Shown here in pieces: positions 33,956 to 43,994 of a DNA stretch of 64,000 bases. Numbering within the stretch: the stretch's first letter is position 1; each line of letters begins with the position of its first letter. The DNA comes from Porpolomopsis calyptriformis (Eukaryota > Basidiomycota > Agaricomycetes > Agaricales > Hygrophoraceae), in contig OX621173.1 in NCBI GenBank assembly GCA_951640195.1, forward strand, positions 1,095,780-1,159,779, given 5' to 3'. A program made the translations under genes and the position numbers. The notes below the pieces were generated by a model. That model was not told where the DNA came from. It worked only from the letters and a program-made list of their open reading frames with translations, and ran no database searches.

Positions 33956-34217
33956 CGATAAGAGACACGTGATCAACCTCTGTAATCGTTCGAGGTTTTC
34001 GCAATGCGGTTTTGAATGCTGCACCCAACGTAGTCCAACGTTCCTGGGATTGGGATGCTCACAGACATCTACCAGCTTTGTTTGATACCGAGAAAACGAG
34101 TGCTAGATTGACCATGAAAAACGAAATTGGCAATATTCGGCCATTCGGTCCTGTCAGATGACTTTTGGGTCAATCCATTCCATCTTAGCTTCGTCCTTAC
34201 CTTCATCCTCCACCCTA
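33956..34217. promoter_or_regulatory. shared promoter region, copy C (-) and bHLH gene (+)
   Basis: 262 bp between divergent start codons, with a CACGTG box at 33966-33971, only 11 bp from the copy C ATG and thus within its leader or at its start site. Confidence 0.5.
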
Positions 34218-36076
34218 ATGGACACCCATGCCCTCGACCACCAGAAGGATCCCCTTTCCTCTTTATTCTCCCTCGACGACACCCCCCAGTTTCAGTACAA
34301 CCCACAATCTTCCCTTCACCACACTCCCACCCCATCCCTTTCGACCCATATCAACACCGGAAATCAGCTAGACCTACTTGGAAACATGATAGCCATGCAT
34401 GGAATCGAATCTCCCTCACCCCTCCCTCAATACGCCCCTCATCTTCTCCTCGAGCAGCAGTTCAAGCTTTCCCAGCTCCAACAACTTCAACAACTTCAAA
34501 ACCAAATATTTCAGCAACAGGTGAGTCAGTCCCTACTCTTCCTTGCCAATAATCTAACCATTCCCATCTCAAGATTGCTCTCATCAGTGGACAACCTGGA
34601 ATAGTCCACACAGAGCCTTCCCCTGAGCTGCAGAGAGACCATCCTGCTCAGTTCCATGGCTTGCCTACGCCAGGTGATGAGCAAAGCTGCGTGCTCTGCT
34701 CCAGCCTTCTGACATGCACACATCAGGTTCCTCGACGGAGCTCCGACCACAACAAAGCTCTGATTATGTTTCACCTATGATTCTTCATTATGTAGATACT
34801 CCCCCGGATGCCTTCCAGAACCCTCTCGAAAATACCCCTTCCCTCCCTCAGCAGCAGCAGCAGCAGCAGCAAACCCAGCCCCAGTTCTTCCAACCCCATG
34901 GATTTACTTCCGCCCCTGCCAGTATGGCGTTCGATTCCATCCCGCTTTCTACCGAGATCGATTTTGATATTTCACCTCTCACCAGTCCCTGGCTAGGTTC
35001 CCGTAAACAGTCGGTCGCTCCACGCCACACTTCCAACAAACGTACTGCATCACTCAGCAGCGATGAGTCCTCAGAGAAAGCCGGCCGTCAACGACCCTCC
35101 CCCGCCATGCATCCGAAGAAGCAGCCCCGTCCATACAAGTCTTCCTCTTCCACACCCGTGTTGCGTACGACTAGATCGCGTAGAAGCAGCACCAATGGTG
35201 ATACCCCTTCTCCCGTCGACTTGTCCATGCCCCCACCCGCTCCTCCTTCGAACCAGGCTGCACCAAGTCACCCTTCATCACCGAGCCTCAACCCTCATCT
35301 GACGCCTGTTACGCCCGCCAGTATCATGAACCTAGGAAAATTCGGTGCTGGTCGTAAATTGGCTCCAGAAAATGATCCAAGTAATATTGATTCGAAAATG
35401 AAAGGCGTTACAAGACCCAGAGCTTCCACAGATGCTCCCACACGAAATAAACAGTCCAAGAGGATTGCTGTCAGCCCGAGACTAAAGGCTATTCTCCCCG
35501 GTACATTTTTTCTTTTCTCTCCCGTAAAAATTTCACTCTAAACTTGGTGGTCCAGCTGGGAGTCACCCTACCCTCAATCCAGGGGGATCAACTGCTTTCC
35601 AGCCGGTAGTGCAGGTCCGCAAGACGTCTCACAAAGTCGCCGAGCAAAAGCGACGAGACTCGTTAAAGACCACATTTGACGACTTGCGTGGTTTGCTTCC
35701 CCCTATCCCTCTTCCGTCGGATGAAAACTTTCCTGACGAGCGCATACTCCCCGGTGCGCTTCCCCCGCGCGGGCCTCCCAAGACGGGCGGGGAGGGGCCC
35801 AACAAGGGAGTGAGCAAGCTGCAGCTCCTGATGTGCGGTAACGATTATATACGACAGCTGAAAGCGCGGGTGGACAGGCGGGATGAGGAGATCGAGAGGC
35901 TGAGGCGTGAGATTCTGAGGCTGAGAGTTTTGGTGGGAGAAGAGGCGAGAAATGAGATGGAAGAGGAGCTGGATTTGGAACGGGATTTGGATGCTTGCGA
36001 ACTGTTTGGTGTTGGGTTCAGACGGGGAGGGTCGCTCGTTGCTGATGACGAGGGAGACGACGATGGAGAGGACTGA
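34218..36076 (+). CDS. bHLH transcription factor
   Basis: Four in-phase exons (34218-34520, 34574-34673, 34727-35500, 35556-36076) encode 565 aa. The N-terminal 390 residues are Ser/Pro/Gln-rich with a run of eight Gln (near 34855) and look like activation or scaffold sequence. The bHLH domain is at about residues 400-490: basic region SHKVAEQKRRDSLK with His, Glu and Arg at the three positions that define CACGTG (class B) binders, helix 1 TTFDDLRGLLP, a long loop rich in Pro and Gly, helix 2 VSKLQLLMCGNDYIRQL. A coiled-coil helix (RRDEEIERLRREILRLRVL) and an acidic tail follow. The start MDTHALDHQKD was taken as the first ATG with good coding character after an upstream open frame. Target genes are not known from sequence. 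Confidence 0.87.
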
Positions 36077-36439
36077 TTTGTTATATTCATTCAAATGCGC
36101 TCGCCGTTGGACAAGATTACTTTTTGTATCGTTTAGGAACTTACTAACCTTTGATAAATATTATCTAACTTTTTTTTATTTTTTATTTTTTTTATCATGT
36201 CCCAACCCATCCCTGCCAGGAGTCCTCTGTACGTCGCAGCTATCTAGCGAACGGTAACAACTGACGGAGAACCAGCTCGGTCGTCTTTCTCCTCCACATC
36301 GCGCTCGAAATACCCGTTGCCATCCAAGGGGTCTGGTCACCGACATCACTCCCGTTCCTTCAACTCAACAACACCACCTTGGTCATACTCAAAGTCGCTT
36401 TCTTTTTTCTTTTTTCGAAGGGATTTATTCACACTGACG
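36077..36439. other. intergenic, 3' end of bHLH gene and leader of the next gene
   Basis: T-rich stretch at 36168-36195, otherwise no feature seen. Confidence 0.4.
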
Positions 36440-36890
36440 ATGGCAAAAAAATACGCAGTTGTACGCAACACTCGTCCTAGCCACATGCCTCGTCTCGCTC
36501 CTCTGCTTCTCGCTTCCTGGTAAGCCAGTGTCGTCCCCTTCCTCCGTCCTCCCTGTCCGTGTTGATCCCGATCATGGTTGCCTTTGCGTCCAGAATTCAT
36601 GCCCGGAAAGCGGGCGCTGGCGATCGGTCTCTGCATATACCACAGTATCGCGTCCACGATCCTCTTCCAGAGCCCGCGTTTCATCCCGCATTCGTTCGGA
36701 CCTGGGTTCGAAAAGTACGTCTTTGTCATTGGTAATTTATTTATGATACTGACGTGGACGTTTTTTTTGTAGCCTTAAAGTCACGCCGGAGATCGTGTGG
36801 GGAACGATGCATGGGGTGTTGAGCTTGGCGATGGTGGTTTGGTGGCAGGGAACGTTGGGGTATGCTGCGATGGCTAAGAAGATTCAGTGA
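36440..36890 (+). CDS. small membrane protein of unknown function
   Basis: Exons about 36440-36519, 36594-36714 and 36773-36890 encode roughly 108 aa with three or so hydrophobic helices: ATLVLATCLVSLLCFSLP, ALAIGLCIYHSIASTILF and GVLSLAMVVWWQGTLGYAAM. Between them lie EFMPGKR and PRFIPHSFGPGFENLKVTPE. Introns are in phase with each other. The start is a problem: the only nearby ATG (36440, MAKK...) is one base out of frame with the first helix, across a run of seven A residues at 36445-36451. One A fewer would give an uninterrupted frame. Either a base-call or length error, a real frameshift, or a start in an unseen upstream exon. I do not recognise the family. Confidence 0.6.
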
Positions 36891-38166
36891 ATAGGCGGCT
36901 CGGTAGGTACGAAGTTCGGAAAGAAGGGGTCGCTCGCGAGCGCTCGACCGATCGGTCGAGCGAGAAACAACAAAAAAGGGAGGCGAGTAGATACTACGAG
37001 CGGAGACGACTCGACTCCCAGTGTTTGGTCTATCTAAAGGGAAATCTTCATCGTGAATGCATTTTCAACGAAAATGCAGTTTGTATTACGAATGGCAAAG
37101 CGGAAAGGATCTGAAGGACCGAGATGAAGCATATGATGATACGGTAACGAATGCAAGTTACACTTTCTACGCTGACATTATTGACGAGGAACACAGTTTC
37201 TCCTGACAAAGAGACGGGGTAAACACTCTGAAATCAGACGGAGAGGGGAAGGCCATCTTTGTTATACGGGTGATTATTTTATTTGGTTTCGTGCAGGACG
37301 GGGTAGCGTTAGGAACCAGCTTCGAAAAAGGGAGAAGAAGAAGAAAAGACAGAGAGAGAGGGGAGAGGCTCTTTTCCTCGGCGGGCTTCGTGTATCGTGT
37401 GGGTGGGTGGGTTTCCGAAGGACGTGTGGGCTCCGGGGGTGGAGGGGAACGTTCGCCGGGAGGTTGCCGACCTTCCCGCTCAAGAAAGAGAATGGGGTGA
37501 CTTGGGAGTGCAGATCACTGGCCGGTAGCCTTTAGAACTCGGTAAATCAGCCAAGGCTAAAATAAATAAGTAACAGAGAACGCGATGAACCGTTATGGTT
37601 GCCCTGTTTTGGCTCGGTCGGTGGGCAGAACGCGTCGCTGGTAGGTCACCGTGTTGTCGACGGCGAGGACGGCCTTGAGCTCAGTTGGATGGCCCGCAAA
37701 AAAAAAAAAAAAACGGCCTTCATTTTGTTCAGACGGCTCGCGGTGTAAAGGAGAAAATTATTTCTTTTCTTTGTTCATGTTCGCGGGAGGAGACGCGCGG
37801 AGGTCAGTCATAAACTTCCTGTGAACCAATAAAAACATGCCGGGGGGGCAGCAGCTACTTTTCTCGCAGCGCCAAAGGACGTACATGGTCACCATGTACA
37901 TCGCACCGCCCTGCAAGGTGTCACCGCCGCTACCCCCCGAATGCGGTCTGGACGGAAGGGCGCAGGAGGGTCCGCCCGTTCTCGAAGGACGCGGGCGCGT
38001 AGATCGGGATCAGACGCAGGGGGAGAAAGGGCCGTTTGGTTGGCCGGTCACTCTGTGGTATCTGCTCCTTGCGGAAAGTTCACCTGTTGTGAAAGGTGGA
38101 GAGAGGCAATCTCGTTAGTGGTTCGAGGGTCCGCACAGATTGGGGAGACCAAGATGATTGGATAGT
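36891..38166. other. intergenic, no gene recognised
   Basis: Purine-rich stretch at about 37325-37375 and a poly-A run at 37697-37712. Short ORFs here (for example 37837-38118) show no domain or intron pattern. Confidence 0.4.
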
Positions 38167-38250
38167 TCCCTCTTAGCTCAGTTGGTAGAGCGCGTCACTA
38201 GTACGGTCACGGTCATGACGAGGTCAGTCGTTCGAGTCGGCTAGAGGGAA
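38167..38250 (+). tRNA. tRNA-Thr (anticodon AGT) with 11-nt intron
   Basis: Cloverleaf drawn by hand: acceptor TCCCTCT (38167-38173) pairs with AGAGGGA (38243-38249), discriminator A at 38250; D arm GCTC/GAGC; anticodon stem CGTCA (38193-38197) with TGACG (38216-38220); variable loop AGGTC; T arm AGTCG-TTCGAGT-CGGCT. Loop CT-AGT-A then an intron of 11 nt (38204-38214), between positions 37 and 38 as in nuclear tRNA genes, then A. The anticodon AGT (read as IGU) decodes Thr codons. Without intron the tRNA is 73 nt. Confidence 0.88.
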
Positions 38251-38252
38251 TA

Positions 38253-38260
38253 TTTTTTTT
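38253..38260 (+). terminator. RNA polymerase III terminator of the tRNA
   Basis: Run of eight T two bases after the discriminator base. Confidence 0.85.
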
Positions 38261-39239
38261 CTCCATTAAAAATTCACAACGTTAATTACCGACTCATACA
38301 GCAGCGCCTCGCGGCGGCGGTGTTTTCAAGCTAGCATTGTTGCTGTTGCCATTGTCGTTGTATTTTTTTTTTTTTGTCAACAGTAGGGAATTATTGCATT
38401 GTTAGCGGGCCGATCAGTCGGAGCAAGCTATGGCCACGCTGGAACAGCAAGACGACAGCCCTTCACATCCTCCTTCTGTTGTCTTTACCTTGTTGAAATG
38501 GCACACGATCGAGTCGACCACAAGTGTGGGAGATTTCACACTCGTTACCCACGGGAGGCAGAATTTTTTCAAATGACACAGTGAGGCACACTAGTGTATA
38601 GAGAGGTGGGTGTGTATCACCCTGGCGCCGGATACGAGCGGCGGGTCGGTGTCAGGGGACGGGGGGACGGTGCAAGCACGCCGTGGCGCCTGGACTGATG
38701 GTACGATTAAAATTAGAAATCCTGCGCCAGCGCTAGGCGGGATGGTTATTCACGAGCGGCTATAAAATTGCCTATACGAGTATGGTCAGTGTGCTAGAAG
38801 AAGGTATCTATCTGTGATGGTGCGGAAGGCCGGATCCATTGTTTTTTTTGGAATTTAAAACCGAAAAGGGAATTTTGATGATTGGGTGGAGCAAGAGCCG
38901 TTGTTCTCGACCGATGGAACGCATGTGATCTGAAAGTTAAAGTGATTGTGAAAGGTCCGTATTTGGTACGCGGTACAATCGGAATAATCCGTTACGAAGA
39001 ATGAATCAGATTGATGGCCTCAGATAACTTGGAGTAGATACACGTGTGTACTAAAAACGGGTGCGGTGGTCTGGTGGCATGACTGCGCTTGACTTGACTT
39101 GACTTGTTTGTTGTTTCCTAATGGGGTAATGCCGTAATCAGCACAACAACAATCCCACATTTTCTTTAAAAACCCACCCCCACTCCACTTCGTTCCACAT
39201 CTTCTTCTCTTCCCCCCTCATCACACACTTATCCTCAAC
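38261..39239. other. intergenic, upstream region of the gene at 39240
   Basis: No gene seen. A T-run lies at 38361-38374, an ACACGTGTG palindrome at about 39041 and TTTAAAAACCC at 39167, about 70 bp before the ATG, which may be a TATA-type element. Confidence 0.4.
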
Positions 39240-40166
39240 ATGTCTTACGAACAAAAACGTGCCATCGTCCGTCGCCGAACTGCAACATCCGTATTCGCCG
39301 GCGACTTCGACGTACGCCCACCCCGCGACGCCCTCACCAGCCTACTGAACGGGGTAGGCGTGTACAAACTCGTCGAGAGGGACGACGAGTCGCGGAGGAC
39401 CAGGAGGAGGGAGAGGAGAGAGCGCGACCGGGAGAGGAAGCGCGCCAAGGCGCGAGAAAGGACCACCAACGAGGACATCAACGACGCGAAAGCGTCCACG
39501 TCAACCGCCGCCGCCACCACACCTGAACAACACGTCCCACTCGGGCCAGCCCCCTTCTGGCGCGCACGGCCGGCCATCCGCATGGCCACCATGCAGCGCT
39601 CAGTATCGGTCACGCCGCCCCCCATGCCCCAGTCACCACCTTCGAGAACCACCCGGATGTCCCCATCTGGGACATCCCACACCTCCCGCACCTCGTCAAA
39701 GCGCCCCCGCACGCCCAACGACGACGAGGAACTCATCGGCCAGCCACTCGCCGCACCGCCGTCCAAACGAAGGAAACGCGTGGCGGTGCGAAAGGGGTGG
39801 AAGGGATGGGTCGAGGGGTCCCCACCACCATCCGAGAAGCTTATAAACCTCGACGCCGTTCCAGTCCTCCAAGAAAGGAGGACTCGGAGCGGCAAAAGCT
39901 TCGACGCGATTGGGGTGGGCAAGGACGGGTGGGTCTAGATCCGTGGGCACGGATGAGACAAACGATGGACGGGTTCGGATCGGTACGTTGTCCTCTATCT
40001 ACAACCTCATTTGATCTCATCATCATACCAGTATCGCAAGCTCCGCAAAGTAGACGTGACCCGCGGCATCCACCAGCCATCGCGCCGCCTGGAGTCACGC
40101 CGGCACTTCATCCGGAGCATCGCAGACACGATTAACTACCACCAACCGGTGGTGGCGGCAGACTAA
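39240..40166 (+). CDS. basic disordered protein, family unknown
   Basis: The first exon opens at MSYEQKRAIVRRRTATSVF and runs through a highly charged stretch (RRTRRRERRERDRERKRAK), a Ser/Pro-rich part and KRRKRVAVRKG. A single-exon reading would stop at 39938 (232 aa). But a convincing second exon, 40032-40166 (YRKLRKVDVTRGIHQPSRRL, ending NYHQPVVAAD), follows a strong donor (GTACGT at 39991) and is in phase with a different frame of the first part (DPWARMRQTMDGFGS). A small intron, for example about 39797-39867 with a weak GTGGAA donor, would link the two frames. The basic clusters suggest a nuclear protein. Function unknown. Confidence 0.55.
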
Positions 40167-40453
40167 TCTTCGGTGGTAGGGTACATTTCCAGGTTGCAAT
40201 CTCTCCTAGATATCTTGTATCACATAGTTTGGATTCGGGCACATACCTATTCTTGACAATGTATCTAAAATTCGTCGCATTTGTTTATTATCATTGGTTA
40301 CTGCACATACCCACACGTGATGACCGTCATCGTCTTTAGCACCCTCCTCCCACTTGCACCCATCCTCGTACCCACTCACCCCACCCGTCCGTTCTCACAA
40401 TTCCGAGTCAATAATTTATTCACCGTTTCTTTTTTTCGTATTTTCAGACCGCC

Positions 40454-42391
40454 ATGTCTCTCTCTCACCTTCCATTATGGCCCGTGCCTCCGTCATGGTA
40501 CCCGGGTCATATGGCCAGATTCACCCGCATCCTCCCCGCGTTGCTTTCACGGACGGATATCGTCCTCGAGTTGCGCGACTCGCGCCTCCCGCTGACCAGT
40601 ATCAACGGTAGATTGGAAGGTGAGTCTTCCACGAGACTGGCAGGGAACCATTATATAGAACACACGTTCGTGACACCCCCAGCCGGCGACTTTTTGACTA
40701 CGCGTGTGTCCCTTTGTTCTATCCGGGACATGCTTTACGCCGGCTTTTCTATTACGCAATGCAACACAACCTCCCCCACCTTTATGTCTATTATTATTTT
40801 TAACCTCCACTTTTACGTTTCTCCCATCTTCATTTTGACTCAGATGGTTTATTTGATTTTTGATCCCCGGAATGCTTCTTCTTCGACAGGTGCACTACAG
40901 CGGTGGCGCGCCGAACGCGGGCACGCCAGTGCCCCACCAGGAGGAGGAGGAGGAGGAATGACCTCCTCTCCTCCTCCTCCGGCCACATGCGAACGCATCG
41001 TTGTGCTGAACAAGCGTGACTTGGTCCCAGAATGGGGCATGGAGGTAACCATACCATTCGCTTCTTGCGGGGAAGAGGGGAAGCGTGCGATTGTATCCTG
41101 ACGCCAAAAAAAAAAAAAAATTCTTTTTAGCCGTTTCGGAAGGCGATGAAAGCCAAGTTCCCAGATCAGAGGGTCATTTTCGCCTCGTGGAATCGCCCTC
41201 GCGATATTCGCGCCCTGCACGAGATGCTAGTAAGTATGTCGTGCTTCCTTTACCTCCGCTTGCTTCTGGGATTCTAACGGGGAGACAGACATCGCCAGAA
41301 CTTCCCCGCTTGCCCCTGAGACCAACGTCCTCGTCATCGGTATGCCCAACGTCGGAAAATCCACACTCCTGAACGCTCTGCGAAATATCGGTATTCCTGG
41401 CCGTCAGTCTACCTCAGCTTGACGTATTCGTTTATGTGTAGGCGTCAAATGATAACTTTTTTTTTCTAGCAACACCTAAAGCGCTCAGGACATCAGCCCA
41501 CCCTGGACTGACGCGAGCACTCTCGACCCGTCTAAAGCTCTCAGAAACACCCCTCGTCTACTCCTTTGACTCGCCCGGGGTGATGCTCCCCTTTCTTGGA
41601 CGCGGCGATAAGGGGGCAGAGAGGGGAATTAAGCTCGCATTGATCGGTACGTCCGTCAAAAAAAAGAAGAAAAAAGCTTCGCACTCTCACACGTTGTCCC
41701 TTACACCAAACGATCACGAACTACGTAGCGGGGATCAAAGAAGGCATGTATGACATTCAAGACCTCGCCGCCTATCTGCTGTACAGATTGAACGTGTTGG
41801 ATCCGATCGGTTCGTACTCCTCCCTCTCATTGCTTCCCTTGGCGAGCTTTAAAACAAAGGGGGGGACTCACATGCATGTTCTTACTATATATAGTACCAG
41901 CGTATTTGCAGCTTCTTCCGCCGTCAACGCCGCCTACGTCCGACCTGCTCGTCTTCCTCGATCTTTTGGCGCAGCGGTTGGGCATACTCAAGCGAGGGGG
42001 CGAGCGAGATGTCGCTCGGGCTGCGGCCTGGTTTGTGAAGTGGTGGCGAGGGGAGGGTGGCTTGGTGTCTGCGTCGACGACGAATAGAGATGTTGATGGC
42101 GTTGCTGCATTTTCCGTTGGTGTCGATGGAATATCGCAGCCGCGCAGGAGAGGCTGGGGTTTTGATTTCGAGTGGTCTGTGAGCCCGGGGGAAGAGGGGG
42201 AAACGGGGAACGGAGGGGGCGCGCTGGTGCAGAGGAAGATGGAGGAATGCATCGAGTCTTATCTTGCGTCGGTTGAAAAGGAGGAACGCGATGGGGGAGA
42301 CGTGAGTTTGACGCAGATGAAGCATAAGGTGTGGCAGGAGAAGGCGGAGAAGCGTAAGGCGAAACAAAAGGCGCGTATGGGTCGGTCGTAA
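40454..42391 (+). CDS. MTG1: mitochondrial ribosome-assembly GTPase MTG1
   Basis: Seven in-phase exons (40454-40619, 40890-41044, 41131-41233, 41289-41390, 41470-41646, 41729-41809, 41895-42391) encode 426 aa. Circularly permuted GTPase of the YlqF/MTG1 family, with motifs in the diagnostic order: G4 VVLNKRDLVP, G1 VIGMPNVGKSTLLNAL, a G2-like TSAHPGLTRAL, G3 YSFDSPGVMLP. The N-terminus has the family's WYPGHMARF and LELRDSRLPLTS. MTG1 matures the mitochondrial large ribosomal subunit at the inner membrane. Odd features are a Gly/Pro/Ser-rich insert (GGGGGGMTSSPPPPA) before G4 and a Lys-rich C-terminal extension (KAEKRKAKQKARMGRS). Confidence 0.9.
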
Positions 42392-42654
42392 ATTTATCGT
42401 AATATATTCGCGTCTTGACGGAACCATGTAAGTGATCGCGCTAAAACTCTGTCAGTGAGTCCACGTCGATTTCCATTTGCTGACTCCTAACGCGTATACT
42501 CTGAGCTTGGCTGGAGATAGGCGGTCGGACCTTGATATTGTCCTTCGATCCCAAAAATGTATAGTTCTTCTCAAGTGGGGTAGAATCGTCCCGCTCCATT
42601 ATTGGGGAGTAGCGAATGTGTTACTGACAAAAGGAAGGTCAGGAAAGCAGGGGA

Positions 42655-42795
42655 TGGAATACTCTTTGAAAAAACGGCGGCTACCAGTCCCCTCCCCATG
42701 GGTACCGGCGCCCGCAAAAGTCCAATCTCAAGTTGTGTGTGTGTCATCACGGCGGTGGTGGCGGGGAAGGAGAACGAAGGGGGATAACTTCGGAT
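42655..42795 (+). repeat. dispersed repeat, copy 1
   Basis: Reads AATACTCTTTGAAAAAAC, GCCCGCAAAAGTCCAATCTC, AAGTTGTGTG, CACGGCGGTGGTGG and ATAACTTCGGATG. Each piece recurs in the same order at 43785-43980. Confidence 0.65.
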
Positions 42796-43784
42796 GTACT
42801 AAACCCAGTTGCATGCTAAACATTTTTGGCCTTGGCGGCAATCTCAAAACAAAAAACAGCGTTCTGGATGCGATCAGGGTACCTCGGCGTGCCCGGTCGG
42901 GTCATTCGCACCAGAGTCCTCCGTGTTGGGATGCGCATCGTCGTTGTGTTCGCCCCAAGGCGTTTTCTGACCGGGCGTTAGTCTTTTGGCTCGCTTGGGA
43001 TGGGTTAAAAACCCATTCAGAAGGGGTGCGAATCTGGCGCTCAGCTGTCTTTTGTCAATGACGCTGCAGAGGCTCGCAGTGTACCGTCCAGAATATGTCT
43101 AGAGACAACACAGCCCAGAGCGCCGGACCTGTAAGGTGGTTAATCGTAAACATGTCGTGCAGTGGGGGTCAACGGAGCACTCGCCGTCTGATCTGATCCC
43201 TCATTGAGGTGTGGTTGAAAGGCCTGCACCAAGGGTAGCCTTGGGCAATCCTGACTTCAACGGCAATTAGGCATACAGGATCTGGGTTCAGCGGGATGTT
43301 GCGCTGCAAGGTAAACCCTTGCGTCTGAAGAAACAGATCAATGTCGAAATAATGACCAATGGCACCAAACGGGGGTCTTTAGCCGGTGTGTTCTCCTTCT
43401 CCGTCCAGATCATCAGATCGTTGTGATTCACTGACAAGCTTCTCAATTTTGTTGATCTGATATCTTTTGGACCCTGGAGTATGCATGTGCACTGATGCTT
43501 CAGATCGAAGAGAAGAATGCCGAAATTCTGACATACGTCAAATATCCCAGTGGTGATCAATGTCTGGGGATAGTCCAAGTCGTCGCTATTATTGCTTATT
43601 AATAAGATGAGATTTTGACATACTTTTTCGTATTTCGCTCGCGGACGAAGCAGAGGACCCAATTAATGTTGTTCTGGCCACAATGGTAGTTCCATATGTG
43701 TGCGTGTTACGCAGTACTGTAAATTTCTTTCAGTCCAGCTCTATATAAATATGTAGGCCTTAGTGACGGGAAAGTGAGCGAGCG

Positions 43785-43980
43785 AATACTCTTTGCAAAA
43801 AAACAGCCATAATGGGAGCTTGATGACAGGCTTAGTACCCCTTCTAGCAAATTGCAGGCTGATGTTCTTTCCCATCTCAGCCACGGAGACGCCCCGCAAA
43901 GTCCACTCTCAAGTTGTGCGTGAGTCCTCTACAGTGCCTCACCGCGGTGGTGGACGAACAGCGTTAACTTCGAAGATGGA
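43785..43980 (+). repeat. dispersed repeat, copy 2
   Basis: AATACTCTTTGCAAAAAAAC, CCCCGCAAAGTCCACTCTC, AAGTTGTGCG, CACCGCGGTGGTGG, TTAACTTCGAAGATG. It ends 15 bp before the stop codon of copy D, so this element now forms its 3' flank. Confidence 0.65.
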
Positions 43981-43994
43981 TGGAAAAGTTGCGT

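Larger units (their letters stand above)
42392..43994. other. intergenic with a duplicated non-coding segment
   Basis: No gene recognised. A 125-codon minus-strand ORF at 43288-43662 has no family I know. Two related segments are annotated separately. Confidence 0.4.

Noticed and set aside
37697..37712. Poly-A run as the tail of a retroposed gene
   Set aside because: No coding remnant or target-site duplication was found upstream.
43288..43662. 125-codon minus-strand ORF
   Set aside because: No recognised family, no splice partners, and no support beyond the absence of stops. Mentioned only in the gap entry.
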